A DNA stretch of 64,000 nt. It comes from Ectocarpus siliculosus (Eukaryota; Sar; Phaeophyceae; Ectocarpales; Ectocarpaceae). Position numbers and translations under genes: made by a program. The stretch is from positions 2,817,936 to 2,881,935 of the forward strand of contig FN649752.1 of NCBI GenBank assembly GCA_000310025.1. Reading direction: 5' to 3'. Positions 37,601 to 49,400 of the stretch are shown piece by piece; position 1 is the stretch's first letter; each line of letters begins with the position of its first letter. The notes under the pieces were generated by a model. The model saw only the letters and a program-made list of their open reading frames with translations, was not told the DNA's origin and searched no databases.

Positions 37601-40459
37601 GCCCGACGGGCCATCAACAGCACCATCACCTGCAGCTGCACGCTGCTACCGGTGGCGCAACGCGCCATCAACAGCAGCATCACCCGCAGCTACCGGGTCC
37701 TACCGGTGGCAAGACGGCTCATTGCCAGGAGCGCCACCAGCAGTCGGGTGAGGCTGACACCGGTGGCACGTCGTGCTACCAGCATGGCAAACGAGGTAAG
37801 CAGCACAAGGTCTTTGCACCCGGTACGAGGGCTAACGAAAAGTGGATGCCGGTAGTAAGGGGAAGCCGTAAGGAAACCGAGGACTACTGTAGGTGCGCAT
37901 GTTGTGTGAGGAAGGTGGGAATTGGGGGGGAGGTCTTCTTCCTGTACGTTTTATTCGGAGATACGGATATCACCGACGAGAATGAATGTTGGTGGTGTAG
38001 TCTGTGCCAGATAACACCTTGTGTCCATGCCCGATGGCATTGGTTTACGGTGTTCCCATGTGTGCTCTGCGAGTTCATGTGGACACATCATACTCAAGTC
38101 TTGCACTTACGCCTGGACATTCGTATGAAATTGGATGTAATGGTGTCGCGGAATGCACCCTCCACGACGATCGCAGCAAAGGAGGCCGGGGGCCTGAACG
38201 CAGGACCTCGCCGCCGCTTCATTCAATTTGTTCGCGGAATGGTGGAACGCATGACGGACGACTGAACAGAATGCGTCCGGCTCCCCACCGCTGTTTTACC
38301 CTTTGACTCTTCCCACGAAACGTCTGAACCTCCGCCTGTCGCTTTCAACAGTTAGTTCGGGCAGTCGGGCGCTCCGTTCGCAATGCAATGACGCCCACTA
38401 CACGGGATCAAGAACCAGCCAAGGCCTTCTCCAACGGGACTCTCACGGTGCCTCACTCAAGTGGTGCATCCGCGGCGGCGAGGCCCCGCGTAACCAACAT
38501 CGTCGTGCGAGACCACGGGCCTTCCATGCGTATTTGCCATTGGTGCGGGATGCGCAGGACTCGTTTATGGAACAACGATAAAAGCGCATATCAGTGCCAC
38601 TTTTGCCCAGTGGGTTGGTCTGGAGGATACAGAGACCACTATCGTCTTCACGCGGATCACCTGTGAGTTGGTGGATGGGCTCTGTGTAAATATCTGTTCA
38701 GTTGATCATTGTCTTGTGTCTTTTGTTGCGTTTACGGTGGTCGGCATGTTTGTTGTGTCTTTTTTCTCCACGAAATTGCTCGTTCTGAATGTGTGCCCGG
38801 TACGTCCGTGTGCGGTGTTGGTCCCTTACCCCACGCGGGGTGCGACGTCCGTGGTCGCAGGCTTGCAAACAACAATGAAGCACGCACCGAACTCAGCACT
38901 TAGCAAACATCTGTTCGAATCGTTTGTAGAAAAGTTGTACAATCAACAACGGAATAAGGGCGCCCGTTGCACTTTTGCTGCGGAACGTGGTTTGGATTAC
39001 TCGTCTTCGAAATATCAGAAAACAGTACTCGGGAAAGACTCAGAATAAGACACAACCCTTCGCTCAAGTGATGGCTGCCTGGCTGGCTAGAAGACGTTAT
39101 TGGGGCTCCCATCTTGTTTTTTTCCTAAACCGTGTGGCACGATGTCGTAGGGATTGGATCACTCCTTTCAGTTACAACTGTTTCGCACCTTTGGGCTACT
39201 TAAACGCACGGCTACGTGCCGTAAAGCTTCTAAAGTTCCAAGCACCTCGGGAACCCCTGTTGTGTCACGCTCCCGAAAGCCGTCGGGTGCAACCCTTTGT
39301 CGTTGGTCGACCACGAAGTTCTGATCACGCACTTTACCTCGTCGGTGCCGCCCGCAACACGACCTTCTCGCTCTCCAGGCCGGAATGCCCTGAAACCAAC
39401 CCTCCAAGGGTTCGAAGACCGCCGCCCGCTGCGGCCCCCAGCACTCTACGTGCCTATAGGCCCCCAACCTTTCCTACTGGGCGTGCCGCCGGCTTTCCCG
39501 GTGTGTCAGTGGTGGCACCTCCTTCTAGGTCATTGGTTCGAAGATCGCCACCCGCTGCGGCCCCCAGCACTCTGCCTGCCGTTGGGTCTCCAACATTTCC
39601 TACTGGGGGTGCCGCCGGCTTTCATGGTGTGTCGGTGGTGGCACCTCCTTCTGCCGACCCGTCACCGATGGACGTCGATGACCCAGCTCCCGCTGCCACT
39701 CCCGCCCATGCCACGGGGTTCATCTTCATACCCGCCGTCGGAACGGGTGTAGCGACAGTTTCGACGGCGCCGACACCAGTGGTTGTAGCCAGCCCCACTT
39801 CAGCCGCCGCACGCCGACCTCCTGCATCATACATCTTCACCGGCAATCAACCCGGTGTTCAGTTTACGTTCGGCAGCGGCGCGGCGACAAGGGCGGCGGC
39901 GACGACAACGACGACGACGACGGCCCCCTTTCCCGGCCCGACCGTGACGGCTGGCGGGGTTGCCCCCCACGGACCCGGGGGTGGTACGACATCGTCGGTA
40001 CCGCCCGTGCCCACCGGGGTTACGTTCGGCACTGGCGGTGCAAGCCGCGGAGACGGTGCCATCACCGCTCCTCCGGCCCCCGCAGGTGCTTCGGCTAGCA
40101 TAGCCACAGCTTCGACGGCACCTGCACCAAAGGTTGTGGCTAGCGCCATTTCCGCTGCCGCCCGGCCATCTTCTGCACCATTAGCCTTTATCGGCAACCA
40201 ACCCGGTGCTCGGTTCACATTCGGCGGCGGTGCGGCTTCAGCGACAACGGCGGCGGCGACAACAACGGCGACGACGACCGCCATTCCCCCGACCCGCGTT
40301 TCCGTCATCACCGCTCCTCAGCCCACCGCCGGTGCTGCGGCTAGCGCAGCGCCAGCGCCGCTGACTGGAGGGGTTGGCTCTACCCAAGGCACCGGTTCTG
40401 CGCTCCTTCCTGTGACTACTCGGGTATCCAGTTCGAGCGGGGGGAAACGCCGCCGGTGA
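31641..40459 (+). CDS. Tandem-exon gene: Ala/Pro/Ser-rich protein with a Cys/His zinc-finger-like segment and FG-like tail
   Basis: Eleven exons join without a phase conflict: 31641-32024, 32205-32423, 33086-33515, 33893-34110 (start uncertain), 34464-34644, 35762-35943, 36282-36345, 36810-36985, 37309-37795, 38352-38662, 39379-40459 (TGA); about 1,240 aa. The 5' end is unsure: ATG 31618 is in frame, but attattag at 31640 is also a good acceptor, so upstream exons may be lost. Parts are an acidic Ala/Gly/Asp-rich start, an Arg-rich helix (RGARRARRRARNALK), four exon pairs (alpha phase 0-2, beta phase 2-0) and five 18-residue repeats in exon 9. CxxC-x14-CxxC-x9-H-x4-H follows in exon 10 (CHWC...CHFC...HYRLH). 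The Pro/Ala/Thr-rich tail is internally duplicated, has FTFGSGAA/VTFGTGGA/FTFGGGAA and ends GGKRRR. Donors after exons 4 and 8 are GC. The function is unknown; a nuclear role is a guess from the basic end and FG motifs. Confidence 0.55.
34738..35335. repeat. Dispersed repeat, copy 2
   Basis: Same element as 12893-13650, about 90% similar by eye but with only one copy of the 5' subunit. The hairpin is cleaner here: GGTTACCGC (~35129) and GCGGTAACC (~35163) around an A-rich loop. It ends with two ~62-66-bp units containing GCGACGAAAACCCAA. It sits in the intron between exons 34464-34644 and 35762-35943, explaining why that intron is about 600 bp longer than its paralogues. Confidence 0.85.
37470..37740 (+). 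repeat. Five 54-bp tandem units within an exon
   Basis: CTGCTACCGGTGGC recurs at 37481, 37535, 37589, 37643 and (as TCCTACCGGTGGC) 37697, spacing exactly 54. In the phase fixed by the flanking splice sites each unit encodes an 18-residue motif like SYRLLPVARRAINSTITH. A second frame through the same DNA is also open and reads a Gln/His-rich repeat. Confidence 0.9.
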
Positions 40460-40603
40460 TGATACCGCGGGCAGACATGACGGGGATGATTTTCCTTTTC
40501 ACTCCCTGGCTACATATTGTTGTGTTGCCCGAAACGAAAATACTACCAATTTCACCTCGGTAATTCACGAATGAATGTTGTTCTCATCATTACTTGATGC
40601 ACA

Positions 40604-40609
40604 AATAAA
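40604..40609 (+). terminator. Poly(A) signal AATAAA
   Basis: AATAAA about 145 bases after the TGA of the tandem-exon gene, a plausible polyadenylation signal. Confidence 0.5.
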
Positions 40610-40751
40610 ATTCTCATCTGTCGAAAATGCTTATTCCTTTTGAGTGTGTTTGTTGTCCCGGCTCACTGTTGAAGTTGAGTTTTTGAGGCTGTCGTGGTGT
40701 GGTCTTGCGCTCTGCATGCATGGCCGTACGTAGTGCGGGTGAATGAGAGCT

Positions 40752-40799
40752 GTTGTTGTTGTTGATGTTGATGTTGATGTTGATGTTGATGTTGATCGT
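40752..40799. repeat. TTG/TTGATG microsatellite
   Basis: (TTG)n passing into five TTGATG-like hexamers, intergenic. Confidence 0.9.
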
Positions 40800-43393
40800 T
40801 GTCTTGGGCTTGGGCCTGTGGAATGCTCGCGGTGCGGTTGGATATGGCTTTAAAAAAAGTAGGGCGAGGTACACAGATACATCACGGGCTAGGAACAACA
40901 CTTGTACTTCCCCTCCTGTCTTTGCTTCCATGCTTGTTTCAGCGAGTGGGATGGCTGACGTCCTTAACTACCCATCTGTACCATAGAGGACTTGCTCCTC
41001 TCAGGACGTGTGTATTCCGCTTTGAACGAGAGTCTATGCCGGCGTGCCACGCAGCTGTCAGGACTGTTTTCCTGATGAACTTGGGGTTTCGCGGCAGATG
41101 GGCGTTGTGATAGAATGACAGGCGAAACGATGTGGCTACGACGCAGAGTTCCTTGTGGGCGTGGCTCTGAAAGCTCGGGAAACAATACGTAGGCACAATG
41201 GGGAAAGTGGGTACGCACATAGGTGGTGACGATACCACGAGCAGGAGTAAAATGAAGAACGATACCGGTGTGCAGCGCGTGTGTGCAACTCGTCCGTCAG
41301 AACTCGCTCTTTCGCCAACGACGGCACAACAAGCTGTGAGATGGCAGGCCGTTCTTTATACTTCGCTCAAAACAAATGCCCAGTCAGCCTTGTTCCAGAA
41401 GCGACCGAACTCAACACCTGAAGACGAGTTGTCGACAAAACCCTAGATACATACCAGTTGAGAGCTGCACGTCAACCGGCTACCTCGCCGAGGGACCCAC
41501 GCGAAGCTTTCCATCTCCGTGTGGGACATCACGACAGCATGCGTTGTTTTGTAGAAGACTAGTCTAATTTCCTAATTTGCCATCTCCGAAATGAAGCACC
41601 CCCCCTGCCCGAGCCAAACGGAACATCACTGGCACGTAGACATGGAATATCATCAAATCATGGAGCTCCCAACACAAATGGGAGCGCGCACCCCACCCAT
41701 CCTGGTGGCTGATTTGAGTCAACAACCCGAAAACTGAAACGGGAACCGCAGCGCCCTCCTTTAGTCTCCTTTGGCTGTCTTCGGCTACCGTAAGTAGATG
41801 AGTACAACACCTACATGTAGAGGGCGAGGGGGACACCAAAATATAGGGGGGGGCGTGTGCTGGTCTTGCGACCACGAAGAAGTAGGCAAGGCGAGAGACC
41901 TCGGTTTCTGTTTTTTAATGAGAGCCAAAACATCGGTGAGTCGCCTCGAGACTTCTAGACGTCTGGCACAGACAGACTTAAGCGGTATCATGATGTACGT
42001 CTCCCGCTCTTTTTTGTCATACGAGCCACAAAATTTTCTCTTCCACTTTGCTTCCACAGCTGAGTTTTGCGGTGCTGCTGAGAGTCGAAGAGTCGAATGC
42101 TGATTGCGTAGTGAGATTTATCGCCTCTTTGCGTTCACACAAATCGGCGGTGGTTGTCAACAACCCCCTCAGGAACCTCGCTGAATAACGAACGGGAATC
42201 TCACTGGATGAACTCAAGGCTTTTTGTTTTCGTTAGCACGCAACAGCAGTGTAGTGCGAATCGAATCCATCATTTGGTTGTGCACGTGTGTACACCCCAT
42301 CCGCCACGCTACGCCAAACACTCCGCCACTGCGGCGCGGAGCGATTCCAAGCGGCGTATGCTGCCACTTGTCTTCGCGGAAAGGAAATGGATCACAGTGG
42401 ATTGAAAGCGAATCAACCATCATCATTGAAGTGATGGGACCCACAGCCACCACCAATCCCGAGGTACCTCTGCTGTAGGGTGACGTACCACAGCCGGGGG
42501 TGTCTCAATAGTGATGCGGAAACCCGAAATAGGGTGGGCGAAATCTGGTGGGTGTAGCTCGGCGAATGCTTTCTCGCCAAACCTCCACATTCTCCACTCT
42601 CCAGTTTATTGTGCAGGATCGGAGAAAAACAAAAAAAAAGCCTCCTTGTTGCCATTTTACTGAAGCAGTGAGGAATCACACGCCACACAGCAGCCGTCTC
42701 ACACAGTAATTAATACTTCGAACTATTAGTCTGAAGCTAAAACTGAAAGGACCATCAGTGATGGTGTCAATGCAGAAAACAACACGACGCTCTCAACCAA
42801 ACACAGCAACATCATATATGCACTCAATAGAAGTAACGCAAACGAGGAATATGAAATATCGTACATGTTTCTTTTTTTTTATGCACACCGAAACCGAAAA
42901 CCGCCAAGAAACGAAACGAAAGCAGAGTCAAAGCGGCTATAGGATAGGTCCAACAAAAACAAAGCTCGGCTCTCAACCCAACACAAAGCACGAGCTGACG
43001 CAAGTTCGTACAACATGGTCCTGGTGAAGAGACCCTTGTAAAGTCGGTATCGACCACACGCCACGGGATGCCGGAATCGCACGCAAGGACCAACGAATCA
43101 AGAAACCGTCTACGTAAGGCCGACGGGTTTCTGTTCTTTCTGTCGCTCGGACGGTAGCTAAAATCGTTATACGCGCCGCAGCAGGGAGGCTTCTGGCCAA
43201 ACCCCCAAATTTCACTCAAGCCAAGTGAACGGGAAACGACGACGACTCCACAGACTAGCTTCGGCTCTATGACGACGAGTCGACGTCCCCACACCGCCGC
43301 CGCCCTATGTACCACCGACAAATAACCACCACAAACACGATGCGGCCACAAATTCCACACCACTTATCCCGTCGCATATGTATGGCAGAGCAA

Positions 43394-46300
43394 TCATGCG
43401 ACCGAGAGGCCGGCGCCAGCGGGGACGGTGCTGACTCCTCTCCTTCCTGCATCTAAGTCGGCCTTAGAACCGAATAGCATCTCGCCGATGTCGGAGCATA
43501 TCTTGTACGTGGCCTGGGCGGTAGGCGGAGGGTTATTTGTTACCGATGTGTTTCCGTGCGGGAGGTGTAACATTGAGTGGTGTACCGTAGCATGAAGACC
43601 TGTGTCTTGCTTCGTGAGAAATATTCTGTTTGCTATTGTAGAGGTAGGCAAGTTCCGATGCGCGCCGGGTTGGGTTCGTGGGAGCCGAGTAGACCAGGCT
43701 ACAACAACGCATCCTCCCCCTCCAACCGAGGCTTGCCTTCGGTCCTCCAAGGTCTTGCCTTTACACATTTGGTGTACCAGCTGCATTGGTGGTTGCGTTG
43801 CGTGTCCCGCTACGGCTAAAATAGCGTTTCGTTGCTGTGCAAGCCCGGTAGCGAAAACCCAATCACTTCACCTACTCCCGTATTCAGAACGTTTGTCGCG
43901 ACTCTTATCGTAGTCCCGCTGGAAGGTTCTTGTCCGGTCATCGGGGATAGCGCGGTCGATGCTCTCAAAAGAAACACATGCACACACACACTCAAATGAT
44001 TTCGCATGTTTATCCCCGCGATAGATATGAACCGACACCTCCAGTTCATCGGCTCAGCCCACAGCCGAAACCGCGGTCGATGCTAACAAGACGAGAGAAA
44101 CACACGCGCAAACACACACACACACACCTGTGGTCGGCTAGCCTCTCTGGCCTTGCTGCTCATTTCCGCCAGCAGGGCGTCGTCTCTGAGCCAGCGGCTG
44201 ACCGTGTCGGCAATCTTGGCCGGGTCTTTGCTGAACGACCCGAAGCCTCCCTCCGTCACGAAAGGCACGTTGCCGGCCTGTGTTGGGTGCCGGGGTAACA
44301 CAACGCACGCGCGCATGCGCCGTACAGAATGGTCAGAATGCGCAGCGGCAGCAGCAGCAGCAGCAGCAGCAGGAGCAGCGGTTGGAAAAACAGCGCGGAT
44401 TCACCGCGGACGGAAGTCGGAAAAAACTACCTTCCTCAAAAAAAAAAACTCAGCCTCAAAAAAAAAACTCAGCGTCGGCCTTCGTCGGTTGTGCGACCCA
44501 GGCTGGTGCCTTCACGTGGAATCGAAAGATGTCCTCTGATGAGGGGAATAGATGGGACGAAAACGCATAATACAGCAAACATGTCAACAACGACAGCGAT
44601 ATCGGTGGCGATAGCGGCGCAATGACGAGACCACGACAAGCAAAACAACAATAACCACGTGGTAGACGAGACCGACATGAACACCACACACACACACACA
44701 CGTCACCGCATACGCGTACCTCCTGTCCCGGCAAGAAGGCGCTGAGCATGATGGGAAGGCCGCGGATCATCGCCTCCGCAATAGTGCCAGGACCGGCCTT
44801 TGTCACGATGCAGTCGACGGCCCCCATCCACTCGTCCATGTTGGACACGAAGCCCTGCACGACCCACGCCCACCACAGCCAGTCACGCGACGCGGAAGCA
44901 ACAGCAGCAACGCAGGTTAGGTACTGATGGCTACAACAGCACTCGAGAGCTTTTTACCAGCACACCGGCAAAAAATGGAATGAAAGGTGCCTGTGAGTCA
45001 TTCTGTCAGGAGAAGGTGCCACACGGCGAGATGATATGCAGGACGGGGGCGGGCGTGTTGTGCTCCCACAAGTTGTCATATTGCAACATGGTTTGGGTTT
45101 GGGGGGGGCGGGGTGGCAAACAGCAGTGCATAGGTTTGGGATACATGGAGGTTCACTACCCCAAAAACAACGCAAACACGGCACGAGCTGACTGACTGAC
45201 CCCACCTTGACGTGCATGTGGACGTTCGAGGCCCAGCTTCCCTTCTCCAGGGAAGTCTTCACCTCGTTGTTCGTGCCGCAAACCACTACCACCTGCTTGG
45301 CAATAAAGCACCAAAAAAAGGAGTCAACAAATTAAGAACGACCGCGGCACACGAAAAAGGCCGCGGGGAGACACACACAAAAGAGCAAACCAAACACACC
45401 CGTGACAAGACAAGACAACGAAACAAACAAGACACCTCCGGACCGTTCCTCCCTTTCCTCCCTCCGCACCTGCGTCTCGGCCTTCTCCTCCCCCAGCTTG
45501 TGCCCGACCGAGTCCGCGATGCCCTGCAGGCCGCCCACGCCGTCCCCGCCCCCGACCACGAGGCACGTCTTGACGCCCGGCTTGAGCCCCAGCTTCTCCT
45601 GCAGGTCGGCCTTCGCGGACTGCTCGCCCCAGAATCCCGGCCTGATGGGCAGCCCGTGGAGGCGGATCTTGTCCGGGGAGAGGCCGCAGTTGCGGGCGAG
45701 GACGGCCAGGCGGTCGCTGGGGACGAAACACGCGTCCACGTCGCGGTGGAACCTGCTCCGTTTTGAGGGGTTTTTGTTGTGTTGGGGGTGTTTCTTGCAG
45801 AAGCGTACAGGTAGCATATCAGCAGCGTAGCGTCAGTTGCTTAGTATTAGCAGCAGGAGCAGGAGCAGAGGCAGCGGCAGCAGGCAGCAGGCACGCACAC
45901 CACCACCCACGCACGCACAGACATGAAGTTGCCAAGATACAAATTAAACGCCATGACAGCAGTGTTCAGGAAACCTCGACCACCGTTCTCAACCGCCCGT
46001 TGGTCTTACTCGTACAGAAGGAATACAGGCCGCAAGCAGCAGCCGCAGCGCACAGCCCCAAGCTCGAGCGAGAAAGCACGCATCCACGGGCACGCTACAT
46101 AAACACCAGCAACAACACGGAAACAACAGCTACGGGGTCTGCCGTGGTCTCCTTTCAAAAACCACACGCATCTCCCTGCCCATCCCGCGGGGGCCTATCG
46201 TATCAACGACACACACACACAACCACACGAAAGACAACAAAAAACAGCCGAAGGCAAGAAAAAAAAAACGCAGAGAGAGAGATATATACGGTATCCATCT

Positions 46301-46429
46301 GCGCACGTACATTGTTGTGCGTACGGTGTGCGTATTGTTTGAGTATCCCTCTTTCATGGTAAGGCATCCTGTGACGACGGGAATCGACCGCGTCAAGTGT
46401 TTAGATCAGTACGCATAGATGGAGGTACT

Positions 46430-46480
<51 letters not shown>

Positions 46481-49400
46481 TACTTACCACGTCGGGTGGG
46501 CCCCGCCGAGGTCGGTGACGACGGTCACGAAGGGTATCTCCCTCGCACCGCCGCCCATCTTCTTCATCACGCGGATCGGCACCTCCTGGCACAGCGGGTG
46601 CACCGACACCACCAGGTCCGGCTCGTACTCCTCCAGCGCGGACCGGAAGTGCCCGTGGCACTGGATGTTGGTAACCTCCTGGGTGGCCGTAGTGTAGGCG
46701 TGGGTGCCAAAAAAAGAAAGGGAGGGGGGGGGGGGGGGGTAGGGTGCGTTCGTTGGTTGGTTGGGTGGTTCGTTCGAAGGTATCCCCGTATCCGTCCGCC
46801 CACCACACGAAATATCGGTGGTTGTATGGGAGCGTGCGCGGGGCGGGTGTGCGGAAAAACAAACAACAATAACAAAAAGTAGCCAAAAATCAACGTTCAT
46901 TCCCAGTTGCGGCAGAGCTGGGCTGCTGCCAAACAACCAACACCAGAGTGGTCACATGAGACACAAGAGCGGGGTAGCATGTTGTCGTCGGGCAGAAAGA
47001 CGCTTTGAGCGACTGTGCCAGTGGGTCTCTTGTGTACAGACAAAAGGGATGGTTGAAATCAAGGGGGGCTCTTTCTTCCAATTTGGGGGCGGGAGGGCGT
47101 ACGCAGTAGAACCAGCAAGCAGCAGCAGCAGCAGCAATAACAACACAAGGCGCTTGAGTCCCGAACTCCGTCACCCTCTCCCACAACCGACCATCCCCCG
47201 ACTCTCCACCCACGCACGTTGGTTATTCTGCGAGTGAGGGGGAAGCGACCGTACTCCCAAAACGCCTTCCAGATGGGGGGTCGCTTGGCCATGTACTGGT
47301 ACGCCTCAACAAACTTGTTGAAAGGCCAGGGGGCGTGCGTCGTCCAGAGGTCGACGATATCCACGTCGATCGCGCCCGGGTACAGCTCATCGAACGCCGC
47401 CTTCAGAGCCTGCACACAATCAAGATTTGAGGCAGGGGGTGACGCACAAGACGGATTACCCGGCGCGGGGGGGGCAAAGCGATCGGGGGTGGGCGGGAAA
47501 TGTCAAGAAAGTAAGATGGGCAGGGGACAATGCGGGTACTTAGCCAGAACTCGGTGGGTTAAGCGGTTTACCCAGTGCTCTTATCTAGTCTGCGCGATGT
47601 TGCTGCTGTCTTCGATGTCGTCGTTGCGGTGGTATTTGCGGCACGTGACACGTGGAATGCTCTGCTGTTCTCGCCGAGACGGCAACACGACAGGGAGGTA
47701 TCTACTGCTTGTCTACTGCAGGCAGAAGGTTTCTTTCAACAAGGAATGGGCGCAGACGCACCCTCTCCTGAAACCCTATTTGTCAAAAAATATATATATC
47801 TGAGGGCATGGCGGAGCAAAAGGAACTACACCAACAAACAAAAACAAAAAAAAATAAACTCTTCAACTGCATCGACACACCATTGTGCACGCTGTAGTGT
47901 ACGGTCGTCGCCGGTCCTTCTTACACCAGGCGTGTGAAGTTTGTAAACACGCCAAGGACAACTTTTCCGGTGCTGCACACGCCCCCGAACAAGCCGTCTT
48001 GAGGGTGGACACGTAGTCCGGGCGGCACAAACTCTAGCCAGACGATCGTGGTTCTCTCTCATCTACAACACAAACAAAAATGACAGCCCTCTCTCTTTTT
48101 AACGGTTGGTCGTCATCGTCGTAGTCTTGGCTGTTCGTGGAACGCCGTCGTGGATGGAGTGCAGCGGTTGTCGTTTGTCGCATGTATCGATACACCGCAA
48201 GTTGCTAAGCACAGCAGTGGGATCTGTTCCCCAGATCCACGCGCCCCCCCCACCTGGGCCGATGCACGGTGCCCCCCTCCCGTGTCCGACATTAAAATTA
48301 GCACGCGCTTGCTGCCGCCCGATCCCTCCTCGTCCTCGCGCTTCAGCAGGAGCTGCGACTGCCGCAGCACGTCGTCGATGTCCACCACCGCACCCCCCGA
48401 CGTCGATGTCGGCGGCGGGGCCCCCGCGGCGCCGCCAGTTGCGGCCGCCGCCGCCGCCGCCGACGAAGCGACCTGCGACAAGGGTGTAGCATCAAGATAT
48501 GCCTCGTGAGTAAGGGTCGCTGTCGTGAAGAGGGAAGACCGTGACGTGTAGTGTCGGCTTTATAGAATACCGGTATGTTGAGTCGTAAGATGCCTCGCCC
48601 TCCTGGACAGATGTTCAAAAGCTTGACTGCTCTGCAGGGAACAACCAGCAGGTGGTGACGGTCGTGCCGTAAATGGCGGCGTCTCGTCGAGAAAAAATTC
48701 CGAACATGCATCACTTGACTGTGGCACCCTCTTCGTCGTAGAGTAAATCGACCTCTAAAAATTCGTCCACCGGGTGAGCAATTCGTATGCAGTCGACGGT
48801 ACTCCAATGGCATGCCGCAAGCATATGGCACCGGCGGACGTGAGAAAACCCCAAGATACGGGTGCTGGTTGTCAGGGCAGGGAGGAGCGGAGAGCAAGCG
48901 GGCGAGACGATGACCCCAAGACGTTCAACCTTCGGTTTACGTCGATAAGGTCGATACCAGCACTCCGCCAAGGTCGATACCATCACAACATCACACCAAC
49001 ATCAGGACGCCCTGGCCCACAATTACTGTAACAGGACAGGGCCACACGCTCTCAGCACGACGCACGGCACGGGCTCTGACCCAACGTTGGCTCCGACAGT
49101 CGAGCGACGCGCGGGAGCACCAAGAGAAAACGACAAGGAACCAGGCCCCAAGCCACGGTTTTCGTGGAGAGTACGTCACCCCGCCCACCCCGCCTTAGCC
49201 CAGCAGTCGATGACAACGACAGGTACCGTTTTTCAAGGAAATCATGATCATCTCTGCGCTCCTGTGAGCTGATGGTGGAGTTGAAAGGCAGTTTGAGGGA
49301 AGTATCATAGGCCCTACGCTAGAAGGTGCCGCCGGTGACGTGAAATGCGTGAGTCTTTTCTTGGAGAGGACACGTTTTCTCCGGCTGGAGAAAAAACACA

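Larger units (their letters stand above)
40460..43393. other. Convergent intergenic region
   Basis: Lies between two genes that end towards each other, so most should be 3' UTR. It holds a TTG/TTGATG microsatellite at 40752-40799. A minus-strand open stretch at 42824-43363 directly downstream of the MGDG synthase stop is probably its 3' UTR. Nothing else is recognised. Confidence 0.5.

Noticed and set aside
37261-38265. 334-codon open frame through the 54-bp repeats
   Set aside because: Conflicts with the phase required by acceptor 37308 and donor 37796; stays open mainly because the repeat length is a multiple of three.
38860-39058. Alternative exon after the zinc-finger exon (acceptor at 38867)
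   Set aside because: In the required phase it meets a stop within about 15 codons, whereas acceptor 39378 gives a long in-phase exon; kept only as a possible alternative ending.
42824-43363. 179-codon minus-strand open frame after the MGDG synthase stop
   Set aside because: No domain and no join into the gene; the preceding exon ends with a clear stop. Treated as 3' UTR.
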